Assembly (NCBI RefSeq): GCF_019320115.1
Contig: NC_089591.1
Location: forward strand, 21,678,502-21,742,501
Source: Miscanthus floridulus
Taxonomy: Eukaryota > Streptophyta > Magnoliopsida > Poales > Poaceae
DNA length: 64,000 bases
Direction of reading: 5' to 3'
Positions 49,801 to 60,400 of the stretch are shown here, piece after piece; position 1 is the stretch's first letter, and each line of letters starts with the position of its first letter. Made by a program: the position numbers and the translations under genes. The notes under the pieces were generated by a model that was not told the origin of the DNA, did not search any database, and saw only the letters and a program-made list of their open reading frames with translations.

Positions 49801-51029
49801 GGTGAGCTCCGCTCTGGCGAAGTGCGGCCATGGAGACAACGTTGGAAAAATAGCCAATGACCCTCACCTAAGGCTCGGATGGCTCAGCTAGAAGGTCGAC
49901 AAGGTAGAGGAGGACACGACGGAGCTGTGGTCGAGCTGGAGGTCATGTTTTTGTGACGGCGGAGCTCTGCGCTACTACAGCGAGCAGGGAAGGCGAAGGA
50001 AAACACAAAATGGAATGGCGAGCAGGTCGGGCAGATGGGCGTGAGCTCAAGCAGTGGCCAGCAGCACTAGGACGGCCATAGCGTGTGGCCTGTGTGGTCA
50101 GGCGGCCAGCGACGGGTGTCCTCCATGTGGCCGTCAAGTTCTAAACTCTGTCGACACTATAGCAGCATTTCAGTGAACCCGATCAAGCCTGACAACAAAG
50201 ATTTACAGCATTTGATCTCCTAAACCGAGAAGAATCGGTGCAAACAATATACATGAAAGTTGTAGAGCTATGATAGGGCTACAACAATGCTTCAGAAATC
50301 ACCAGCTAATTCTCAATGGATCACAAGTTATATCAATCCAAAGTCAGCTCGATCAAACTGACATTGCACTTTAGACTTAGAAAATTTTCTAAGTGTTGAA
50401 TCAGCTCTCAACACTGACTTGTGGGAACTTTTTGAGCATGTTGTGCATATTTTCATGACTTGGCTTCTAAACAAAGTTTGTTCCTTATAAAATTTGCTAC
50501 AACTTTGCTTTAGGTTGCTCAGACATGCAAAGCACTCTAACTACACTTTTTAAACAGTCAAACAATAGAGTTCAGGGGTCAAAACAAGTCAAACCACTAT
50601 TTGAAATCATAAATAGGCAACATGATCAACATGAACAATGTTCCAAATGACATTTTAAGTGTAACTAAGTTACTTAAGAGAATTATTAGCCATATCACAC
50701 ATTGGTCACACAAGAATCAAGCATTGTATGTACTGAAACAAGGAAAAAGCCAATGAAATGTTACATTTGTTTCATAGTCATGTTTCACATGTTTCATGAT
50801 CTTGTTGCATAGTACTAACTAGCTATGTTTCACTAAAGTGAGTTGCATATGTTGCACTTGGGTGTTGCACACTATTCATTTCATAAAAACAACACACATG
50901 AAATATAACAATATGTTGCAATGTTTCGAAAACATGTTTCATGTGATATAAGCTCATGAATGGATGAATGATGCTCATGTTCATGAAATGCAAGTGCAAA
51001 TGTGGAAGCCAAACACCTAGGGTGTTACA
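46888..51029 (-). repeat. right LTR of B with internal deletion
   Basis: 4142 bp, TGTCACAT to GTTACA, collinear with solo LTR C in inverse orientation but lacking about 0.6 kb (C positions of about 60200-60800). The gap is filled by some 35 bp of scrambled local sequence (48296-48330). The deletion removes the alpha and beta blocks, while gamma remains at 47252-47313 (DLLYQGFCKYCLHPAGDED, stop TAG). A G/C-rich block lies at 49430-50150. Confidence 0.8.
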
Positions 51030-52602
51030 CCTATTCAATTAAGCATCTCTAGATTAGCACCTATACTAGAGCAATCATTTGATTAAGCTAACAAGCATTA
51101 GTAACCATATCCGGTTATAAGAATAATTTGAGCATCATCATAACCATCCAGTATCCATTAAGTTACTCTACGTTGCCGCTGCTCAGTCAAGTTCTCACTA
51201 TTCGGGAGAGACAACAATTTGAATCGATTCCTACCCTGCTGGGGAATTATTCCTAACACAAACCCATACTTTTCCCTTCATTGGTCGCATTAGGTCACCT
51301 TTGGTACAACTCAGGAACCAACTTTGTGGGTCTGATCAGTGCCGCACCCTCAGACATTCTATCAATCTGCCAAGAAGATCGGGGCTCGAAATCTGCCCTT
51401 AGACTCTTGCCATTGGCTCTCCGCACATCATTACTGCCTCTAGTGTGCGCACTTTCACTTACTAGGGCCCGCCTTGAATTGAGCTACTTGGCTTCGTGGT
51501 TGGAATGACTTATCTAGCCAACTAAGTGCTAGGCATGCATTCAACATGACATGAGGATGTATAGCGAATCGGTCCTTAACCAACACAGATGGGGATAAAT
51601 AGGTACCAAGACCTCCATGTCTTGTGCTTCTCTATCACAATCCCACCCGGTCTCCTTTTTATTCATCAACACATGGTTGTTTCCATGATAGCAATTATAG
51701 CCAACCCTGATCTGTTATCTCCTATATGTTTTAGGTGATAGGAAATCACCTAAGTTCTATCGGACTAAGCAAGGCTAAGCATATATTCGATCCTGGACCT
51801 ATCAAGGATTCAAGATATATTTATCTAGACAAGGATAATATATGCAACAAGTGGTTCCAATCAACTCTTATAACCAAATGCATCAAACATAAAGGACGCA
51901 AGTGATATTTGCAAAAACATAGGAGGCTTATAATGCTCTAGGGATTGCCTTTCAAGAATGAAGAAGGTTGGTGGTTAGGACACTTAGGGAGATCTTCTAC
52001 GTTGACATCTCCTTCTGCCTAAACTTCCTGCTCCTAGGCTACCTACTGCTCTTCCAAAAGTTCTTGTTTGAATTCCAGAAGAGTGACTACCTCCTAGAAC
52101 ACCTATTGCATGCATATGCACATCATAAGAGTCATGAATGCATAAGAGATGGAAGGTTATGATGAAAGGTACAACCATGTATAGATGGACACATGAATGA
52201 CATGATGATACAAGATTAATATTTACTTTACTGAGTAGGTGCACATCTTTTCTTGAAAACAAGAACTACACACTCACCAAGCAACAAGAACCTAAGGTAG
52301 AGTTGTTCATCTTCAGCAAGAGGTCTAAAACCTGCAACTAACCACTTATCTTAATCAGCCTAAGCATCTAAATCATCACATCAACTCATATAAAGAAATC
52401 AAGTCATTCACTGCATTCGACAGATTCAAGGCTGCAGACAGCAGCTTCTAGTTTAATTCATAACTGGAGTTGTGCTGTCCCAAAAGACATGCAACAAGAC
52501 AATTTGGAAAACTTATGAAGTTAGCTACAATTCATCTTTAACCATCTCTGCATGATTCCCAAGTTAATAAGGTCTAACAAACACATTTCTCAAATCTAGT
52601 CT
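51030..52602 (-). repeat. 5' LTR of A, outer piece, truncated
   Basis: This resumes after B with the duplication CCTAT and aligns with 33139-34690 of the 3' LTR. It carries alpha (52278-52331, 54 nt, PLAEDEQLYLRF, donor GTGAGT) and beta (51949-52102, 154 nt, donor changed to GCAATC, with a 1-bp insertion and TAG codons). Homology stops near 52602, so the remaining 3 kb of this LTR are missing. Confidence 0.75.
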
Positions 52603-53060
52603 GGATGCATCCTAGGTGACCAGTTTAAGGCAGACTAGTCCTAGAACCCGAGATGGGCTCCAACTTCAGTTGGACTAGGCCTCCACCATGAGAAAGATGA
52701 ATTGGACGGCCATGCTGGACCTCCTCCTCTCCTTGGCTTGTATGTGATGAAGAAGTGATGTCCTCATCACCTTGACCACCGCCGTTGGCCACCGCCTTCA
52801 CGTGTTTGGCTTTGGGCAAGACCTGGATTGCTCCCCGGTGGTGCTTTGCCCTGATTGAGTTGAATTGATGGGCATCTTTGTCGTTCCTTTGCACAAATCA
52901 ATGTCAAAAAGCGCTTTTCAATGAATTTCTCCATGGATTTATGTTTGTGACCTACAAAACATGCTTGTACCAAAACTTGTGGAAAGTGTAAGTTAAAATC
53001 CCTAATTCTAAGTTTTGGTGTTTACATTTGTTCATTTTGTTTATATGTTGGTGGCAGGAT
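52603..53060 (-). other. unidentified fragment with an 89-codon frame
   Basis: Between the broken LTR of A and the D-related DNA. An uninterrupted minus-strand frame, 52894-52625, includes FNSIRAKHHRGAIQVLPKAK, a Gly/Asp-rich linker and HGGGLVQLKLEPISGSRTSL. A tttgtAG at about 52958 could be a splice acceptor just upstream. I suspect a piece of another retroelement from its position and style, but I do not recognise the family, and chance openness is possible. Confidence 0.3.
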
Positions 53061-54559
53061 TATGAGTTTAAGCATCGCTAACAACGCTTCCCTCCGAGTG
53101 AGCTTGGTGTTGTCCATCGGACAACTATGTCTTTGAGGGTGGAAGGACTCCAGTGGTGAGGAGCCAATGGCATGGCATGGAGGCAGCTATAGAACCATGA
53201 CACTAGGCAGGAAACTAGGACCTCCATTGTAGTTAGCGGCCTGAGCGTTCGTGGTCTTGCCATGAGTTGCTAGTGCCAACACCTCCTCGATGCTGAGGCC
53301 CATCGAGCCCCTGCACCATTGCCCCTCCTTGAAAAAAGGGAAGGATCCCAGTGCCTCAGGCTACCTTGGTCTTTCTATTTTGTTAATGGACGAGTTAGTG
53401 GCCTAGGGGCTCAGCGGTCCTTCACGCCAGTGAGCTTGGTTGAACACCACCGGTCTTGAGCGAGGGTTGGCTCCTAAGCTCTAGTGAGGCGAGGTTGGCG
53501 CTTCCTTCACTATGCCTATCTGTATGCTAGGAAAGCTCGACTAGGGGCCTTGACTGAGCGATCATGGCCTTTGCAACCATGGCGATGGGTCAATAGCGGT
53601 TTTGCCACCATATATTGTAATTGAGTCATTCCTAATTAATGAAATGAAATTACTTTCATGTGCAATCCCATTATGCTCTTGAGTCATGCTCAGAGACTTG
53701 ATCCCTCATTGGGCTGAGCTGTTACGACGATGGCCTCATTGGCCAAGATCATAGCGCTTGTGCTACTAGCGAGTAGGTCCATGAGAACCCTAGGTTTATG
53801 GTTGTTCCATGCCCCAGTCATGTCCCCCAGAGGGGAGATTGTTGGCTACCCAAAAGAGCCACTCATATTGTTCTCAAGCCTGTCTATCGGTACTTGTGGG
53901 CTTGCTACCTCCCTTGTTGGGTCATCACAAGCGGCTCAAGTCAATACTCGGACATCACTCATCCAACGGTCGGGATGCTTCTAAGCATCCCAGCTATAGC
54001 CACATGGGCTCATCTCTCGAGCGTCCCTCCCACTTAGTTGCTTTGGGCAGTCTTGATGCCTAGTGGGCTAGCCTTAAACCCTCGGTGATCCCCTTCTATG
54101 GTGCCCCCAGACTGACATGTGTGGGGGTGGAATGATCCGATGAAGGATCAAGAGATAGGCAGAAATCTACAGAAAAAATAGAGTGGACACAAGAAAGGGG
54201 AAAGAGGACATAGCTAGTCACGTGATGGCCAGGGCTGCTCCGTTAGTGCCCTGTCGATCTTTTGCCTACTTCTCCTACTCCGTCTGTCTCATCCTTGCCT
54301 CACTCAGGGGCTTTCTACAGTGGTCCTCCTTCAAAAAAGGTCAGCAAGTGGTTAGCTCTGTCGATCCTCTGGTGTAGCCAAGCCATCTCTAGGATAGCTT
54401 GGGTCAAGGAAGACAACAAATAGAGCAAACTAAGGTAAACAAAGTAAGAGGGTCAGAAGGACATGACTTATCTTGGTTTTTGTTGTTGGAGAGATAGGCC
54501 AACGAAGGAGGTCGGTTGGTGGGACATGGCTCGAGAGGCATCACTTCTAGGTGGATGGC
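53061..54559 (-). other. post-protease non-coding region, probably of element D
   Basis: 1.5 kb of mixed G/C-rich sequence downstream (minus strand) of the D protease. No RT or integrase motif was found in any frame, and no purine tract or LTR boundary could be fixed. By analogy with element G, D seems to carry only gag and protease, but truncation is equally possible. Confidence 0.35.
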
Positions 54560-55200
54560 TCAGCAATGGCCTTCTAAGTAGCTAAGCGCCTGGATGGTGG
54601 GGCTAGCTAAGTCACTACTACTGCTAGAGGTCTTGACCACCTTATCGATGCTCGATCGGTCGAGCACCGCCACCATCTTGGATGCTTCCTCCGCTGGCAC
54701 CCTCCCTGCATCACGACCAGGGCCATTAGGAGTAGAGGGGCCAACGAATGCAACCACTTGGGTGATGTAGTCTTGCTCATAGTATCAGGCTTGCTTGAAG
54801 CTACCCTTGACAGTGGTGACCCCCTTTGGGCTAGGCATCTTGAGCTTGAGGTAGGTGTAGTTGGGGATAGCCATGAACTTGGTGAAGCATGGTCTACCAA
54901 GCAGGGTGTGGTAGACACTGGGGAAGTCGATGACCTTGAAGGTGAGTGGCTCCTTGTGGATGTTGTCCGGCCGACTAAAGGTTATGTTTAGTCAGATGCA
55001 CCCGAGGGGCATGACCTCCTTCCCTAGCACAATCCTATAGAATAGTGCCTTGTTGGGGCGTAGGCTGCTCCGAGGGATGCCCATCTTATTGATAGTGCCA
55101 GCGTAGAGTATGTTGAGGCCGCTGTCCCAGCCGCTGTCCCCATCCATCAACACCTTGGTGAGGGTGTGGTGCCCATGATCGAGCTAACCATGAGTGGGTA
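54560..55200 (-). pseudogene. Tat-like aspartic protease of element D
   Basis: On the minus strand at about 55150-55090 the frame reads KVLMDGDSGWDSGLNILYAG, the retropepsin active site with a 4-residue duplication. Then come PLTFKVIDFPSVYHTLLGRP, CFTKFMAIPNYTYLKLKMPS and GSFKQAYYYEQDYITQ, and a serine-rich tail to 54560 (VVKTSSSSSDLASPTIQALS). The usual family sequence has a single DGGSG. It is downstream of gag in the same direction. A TAG and a few substitutions suggest it is inactive. Confidence 0.7.
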
Positions 55201-55299
55201 GCTCCTTGGATGGGGGACACAATCGGGGTGATCTTCTTGGTCGAAGGTGATGGCCATCTAGGACCATCGGAGCCACATCGGGGTGGTGACGGTGTGGAC

Positions 55300-57440
55300 A
55301 ATGTTCACCTCCTGCTCGGTGATGCGGCGCTACTAGTGCAATTCATATGCCTAGGAGCCCCTGAAGATCATGAGGCAACACTCAGCCTTGGGGAACTCAT
55401 TGTCCTCCTCTTGGGCACTATCTGTCGGGTCATTGGCCTTCGGGGCAGGCTTCTAGGCCTTGCCCTATTGGTCAAGGGTGCTACGAATGTAGCCCTTCAT
55501 GGTAGCATAGTCCTTGAGAAGATGCTTCACCTGCCCCCCGTGGAATGGGCAGAGGGAATTGAGTGCCTTCTTGAAGTGTTCTGGGCATGCAGTGCGCCCG
55601 CAGGGCTGAGGTCTGGCAGCGTAGTCGGCCATGGCAACCATCTCCTCCCCATGGTGCTTCTAGTCCTTATTTCACCTATCATGGCATTGTTAGGATGAGG
55701 TAGGATCATCGGTGCCATCACCACCACTGAGGTGTCCAGCGGCCTTGGCTTTCCCACTAAAGTTGGCCTAAACGGCCTCCTCACTGGTGGCATACTGGGT
55801 GGCGATGTCTAGGAACTCCTATGTCATGCACGGGGTCTCACGGCCGAGCGTGTGGATGAGCGCCTCACTAGTCATGCTGCTGATGAAGGCGTTGGTCAGG
55901 TCAACGTCGATGATGTTGGGGAGCTTATTGTGCTTCTTAGAGAAGCACTGAATGTAGTCCTAGAGGGTATCATCGGCCCTCTCCTTGTAGTTGCGAAGAT
56001 CCTAGGAGTTCCTCAGGAGGGTGTAGGTACCCTAGAAGTGGCCGATGACCATTGCATGGAGATCGCCCTAGTAGCGGATGCTGTGGGGCTCGAGCTGCTT
56101 GAGCCAAGCTCAGGTTGAGCTTGATAGAAGTAAAGGAAGGTATTTGATGGCAAAGTCATCATATGACCCCCTAGCCTTCATGGTGAGGGGGTAGTCCTCT
56201 AGCCAATGGTCCGGGTTGGTCTTGCTGTCGTACTTGGAGATGTGCGTTGGTAGCCAAAATTGCATGGGGTAGAGGGCCACCCATATCGCTGCCCTAAACG
56301 CTAGGGGGCAAAGTAATCTAGGACAGGGCCCCTACCCGATCGCTTAGGGGTATGGGACAGCGCCTAACCACGGCACCTGGCCTCAATGGTGTCAAGGATG
56401 CTGCGGTCATCGCCGATCTAGTGCCCTGCGAGGGGACACCGAGGGGAAAGGTCATGCCATTGCTCCTGCTAAGGCTTCGCACCATGGGTCCATGGCTAGT
56501 CGAAGCTGTTACCAAAGGTGTCACCGCTGCTCCCCACCACCTACAGCATGTGAGCGTTGGAGCTCCCCTTGTTGGTGGTCACCATCATCTAGGATGGTCG
56601 GGAGAGTGTGGGACGACACCAAGAGGTTGAACTCTTGACCTACTGCTCGAGGGTGACGTGAAGGAGACGCTTTGCCTCATTCAGCCACTCATTGGTCTTT
56701 GGGTCTAGCATGTTAGAGATGTCTTCTAGGCGACAAGCAGTGTCTGCCATGTTGTACACTGCATGGGGGAAGCAGAGGCCCCTAGGAGCCCCCATGCGGG
56801 CATCATCATCGTCGAGAGGGTGTGGGGCTTGTTGCCACGCAAAGTGCTCCCTTTGGCACTCGAGCTCTACCTCGGTGTCTTCCAATTCCACCTTCTGAGT
56901 GCGCAAGTAGTCTGCCTTCTCTGAAAGGTAGGCTGCATGGCTATGGGGACTCTAGTCCAGTGGCATGAGCCTGGGTGCCTCCTCAGGCTGAGCCTTACCA
57001 TCGATGTTGTAGCACATGCACGGTAGGGCATTGTAGTTGATGTCATTAGAGTGGTACTCTGATCCATCCCCTGAGAGGACCTTGAGCAAGACGCGGAGCA
57101 AGGGGACATCGGTCCTCACTGGGCTAAAGAGGATGATGCTCCATAGTGCCTCACGACTAATGAGGTGCTCCAGCTCCAACTAGAAGGACACCGCCACATT
57201 TTGTATCTAGAAAGGCAGGTCTAGGAGGTAGTACTAGAAGCGATTAGGCGACATGAGCACCTCACCGGTGGTGATCAGGTGGTAGACGTTAGCTAGAATG
57301 TAGAACATCTGATGGCAATCTGACATGTTGGGGCTCAGGTCCAGACCACATTGGATCTAGCAGGCTAGAACTTTGAGATCTGGTCCCAAGAGTCTTGGCG
57401 GTGGGGATGACACCGGGAGCTCATTGCCCATTGGCATGGC
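55300..57440 (-). pseudogene. gag: Tat-like gag of element D
   Basis: Minus strand. The N-terminal half runs from the C insertion leftwards with LPVSSPPPRLLGPDLKVLA, VLMSPNRF, LELEHLISREALWSIILFSP, VLLKVLSGDGSEYHSND and the coiled 56906-56640 frame (LRTQKVELEDTEVELECQRE, CRLEDISNMLDPKTNEWLNE). The capsid domain is at about 56260-55830: FWLPTHISKYDSKTNPDHW, FAIKYLPLLLSSSTRAWLKQ and KHNKLPNIIDVDLTNAFISS. A zinc-type stretch with CPEH and CPFHGG follows near 55600-55520. Stops are mostly TAG or TGA. The leader is separated from it by solo LTR C. Confidence 0.7.
57436..57440. repeat. target site duplication ATGGC, left copy
   Basis: ATGGC is repeated at 62209-62213. Removing one copy and the LTR makes the D gag frame continuous across the site, which supports the call. 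Confidence 0.85.
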
Positions 57441-60400
57441 TGTAACACCCTAGGTGTTTGACTTCCATATTTGCACTTGCATTTCATGGACATGAGCATC
57501 ATTCATTCATTCACAAGCTTATATCACATGAAACATGTCTTTGAAACATTGCAACGTATCGTTATGTTTCATGTGTGTTGTTTCCATTATGAAATGAAAA
57601 GTGTGCAACGCTTAAGTGCAACATGTGCCACTCACTTTAGTGAAACAAAGTTAGTTAATACTATGCAACAAGATCATGAAACATGTGAAACATGACTATG
57701 AAACATTTGAAACAATTCATGTGTTTTTCATTGTTTCAGTACATACCTTGCTTGATTCTTGTGTGACCAATGTATGGTGTGGCTAAAAATTCTTTTAAGT
57801 AACTTAGTTACACCTAGAATGTCATTTGGGACAATGTTCGTGTTGATCATTTTGACTAATTAGGTTCCCAAGTCATGGTTTGACCAATTTTGCCCCTAAA
57901 CCCTTTTGTTTGACTATTTAAAAAGTGTAGCTTAGGATGTTTGCATGTCTAAGCAACCTAAAACAAAGTTGTAGAAAATTTTATAAGGAACAAACTTTGT
58001 TTAGAAGCCAAGTCATGAAAATGTGCACAACATGTTCAAAAAGGACCCATAAGTCAGAAGTGAAAGCTGATTCAACACTTGAAAATATTTCAAAGTCCTA
58101 AATGCCATTTCAGTTTGATTGAGCCAACTTTGGCATGATACAACTCTTGATCCATGGAGAACTGGCTGTTGATTTCTAAAGCAAAGTTGTAGACCTAGCT
58201 TAACTCTACAACTTTCATGTTCATTGCTTCCACTAATATGTCATGGTTTAGGAGCTAATCCCTGTCATACATCGCCTGTCAGTTGGGTGATGGATCACTG
58301 AATCAGCGTTTCAGGCAAGCTACAGTGATGTCCGTTTTTAGAAAACGAACACCGCGTGGCGCCACCTGTCGCCGGTCGGCTGACCGTGCTGCCATGCGCC
58401 GTGGGCATCCTGGCACGGCCGGCCATGATGTGAACATCCCCACACGCCTGCCCGACCAGCTCATCAGTCTATTTTTCAGTTTCTTCGCCTTCACCCACGA
58501 GCAGCAACAGAGCAGCCGCTCCGCCATTGCTGCCGTGGAGCTCCATCATCGCCTAGCTCACGCACCACCGCAAAAACGCGTCGGCCAGCTCGTCTATAGC
58601 TTCGCCGTGTTCTTCTTGACCTTCTCCACCTTCTAGCTGAGGCAATCGTCCTTAGGTGAGGGCCTCCGTCCATTTCCACCACCGCCCGCCATGGCAGAGC
58701 TTCGCCAGAGTTGGCGCTCACCGTGGCCAGCGCATCACTGCACCGCTCCTCCATCCCTAGCCTTCGTCTTGTCTTCTCCATCTTGTGTAGTTGCTCCTAT
58801 GAAGACGCTACCGACCACGCCGGTCCGGACATGCTAGATCGCGGCCGCGCACCACCGTGCGCCATGGCCGAGCCGCCGTGCGCCATGGCCGACATGCTTA
58901 GGGGCCGCTAGGGTCTAGGCTTAGGGGGTCAATCGACGCGGGAGACTTTGGGGAACATGCTGGTAGTCGTGGTTTCGCTGGAGGAGTCGCCGTCGGCGAG
59001 CTCCACCGCTACCGCGCCGTCGCGTGTACCTCCCCTGTTTCGCTGTCGCTGACCAGTGAGTCTGGCTGACACCCGGGTCCCACGCATCAGTGACTGTTTT
59101 TTAAAGGGCTAGTTCAAAATTGCTGATTTGAATGTTGTTTTGTGAATTTTGTAACTCCAAATGTGTAGATCCAAATGATATGATTCAAATTTCGTTAGAC
59201 TCACGGTGAGGTCTAGTATTTAAGAAAAATATGATATGAGCATATGATGTAGAAATTTTGGATGAATTAAATAGGAACTTGAAAGGTGATTTTGAATGCA
59301 TGCAAACTTGTTTAAATCATATCTTGAGTTTCTGTGATCCAAAAATTGTGAAATTTTGTGGGTAAGCTAGTCTTGCTTAGTAGAAGCTCTGGTTAAAATT
59401 TAAGAGTCATTGTATGTGTAGTTTTTGAGTTATATATTTTCCTTTTATTATTGATGGATACTTGTATGAATTTTTGTAAATTATCTAGGAATCCTATGAC
59501 CATGAAACTTGGTGGGTAGTATCCTAGTACCTTAAGGAGGCTAGGAAAAATATGAAATCTGTTGCTTGACACTTTTCACTAAGGTTTCCTAATTATGCCA
59601 TTTTAAGCCATTATGTCTTATCATTTTTGTGTAGGCTGTTATACTTACTCAAAGGGTGTGAAATTTTTATGGTAGTCTACTTAGGGCATGTAGTATCTAC
59701 TGTAATTTTTGTAGATTTAATGATGTAGTTTTCATATATGTTTACCATTTCCTCTAATTAATTAAATAAATTAAGAAAGGTATTAAAAGAAATGTTTTGG
59801 TGATGAACACCCTACTTTCTGGTGTTCTTGTGATATGTGTGATATGTGAGTAGAGTTAGTTTTGTCCAATTATGTGTTTGCATCATAAGTTATTAATTAT
59901 TTCGTTTGCATTATGTCTCTCTGGACAAATCTGAGGACTTTAGGAAGTTTCCCATGATATTTTGGTTTTCTGTGAATGTGATGAATACAAGAGTTGTAGA
60001 TAATTTATGTATCTAGCTCCTGTCAAAATTTGAGGGCATTTGGCCCTGTAGTTTAGAAACTACAGCTGTTTAAAGTTAGCTTCCAGTTTTACCTACTCTC
60101 TGTCTTGTGTGGACAGGGTTCTATTGATTTATGAATTTGACCTAGTAAAGGTTTGAATCATGCTTTGAGGTCTGAAAATGAATTGTAGACAATTTCATAA
60201 GCTTTCCAGATTGTCTTGTTGCGTGTCAATTGGATTTATAAATCTCTAGTTATGGCTAGTTTACTATACCGCTACATAGTCTTCATTTTGTTGAAATACA
60301 AATGCTTGAGTGTATGCTTGTGCAATGTTCTCGTTGATTATTTAGGGGTTAGCCTAACTTGAGAATATGCTTAGGTGCAGGTGCTAGGTCATTAACTGAA

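Larger units (their letters stand above)
44763..51029 (-). mobile_element. chimeric LTR element B nested in the 5' LTR of A
   Basis: Ends are TGTCATAG and GTGTTACA, with a perfect duplication CCTAT (44758-44762 and 51030-51034) inside the LTR of A. The uninterrupted target is seen at 33138-33150. It consists of the 3' 1.88 kb of one LTR (44763-46642), a 13-bp filler region, 236 bp from the start of element D (46652-46887) and a nearly complete LTR (46888-51029). The two LTR parts differ from each other more than the right one differs from solo LTR C, so B is not a simple two-LTR element. Confidence 0.8.
32525..52602 (-). mobile_element. Tekay-like chromovirus A (with B nested in its 5' LTR)
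   Basis: A minus-strand Ty3/gypsy element with a 4957-bp 3' LTR (32525-37481), purine tract, pol, protease, gag, an extra upstream frame, primer site and a 5' LTR. The 5' LTR survives as 44135-44762 and 51030 to about 52602, where it is cut off against unrelated DNA. Integrase with a C-terminal chromodomain, a gag CCHC knuckle and a TGTAACACCCTAGG LTR start place it in the Tekay (Del) clade. Its left flank is GTTCC, but the right flank is lost, so no duplication can be checked. All genes carry stops. Confidence 0.8.

Noticed and set aside
54758..55698. Plus-strand open frames of 77 and 162 codons
   Set aside because: They are the complementary strand of D gag and protease, whose minus-strand motifs are clear.
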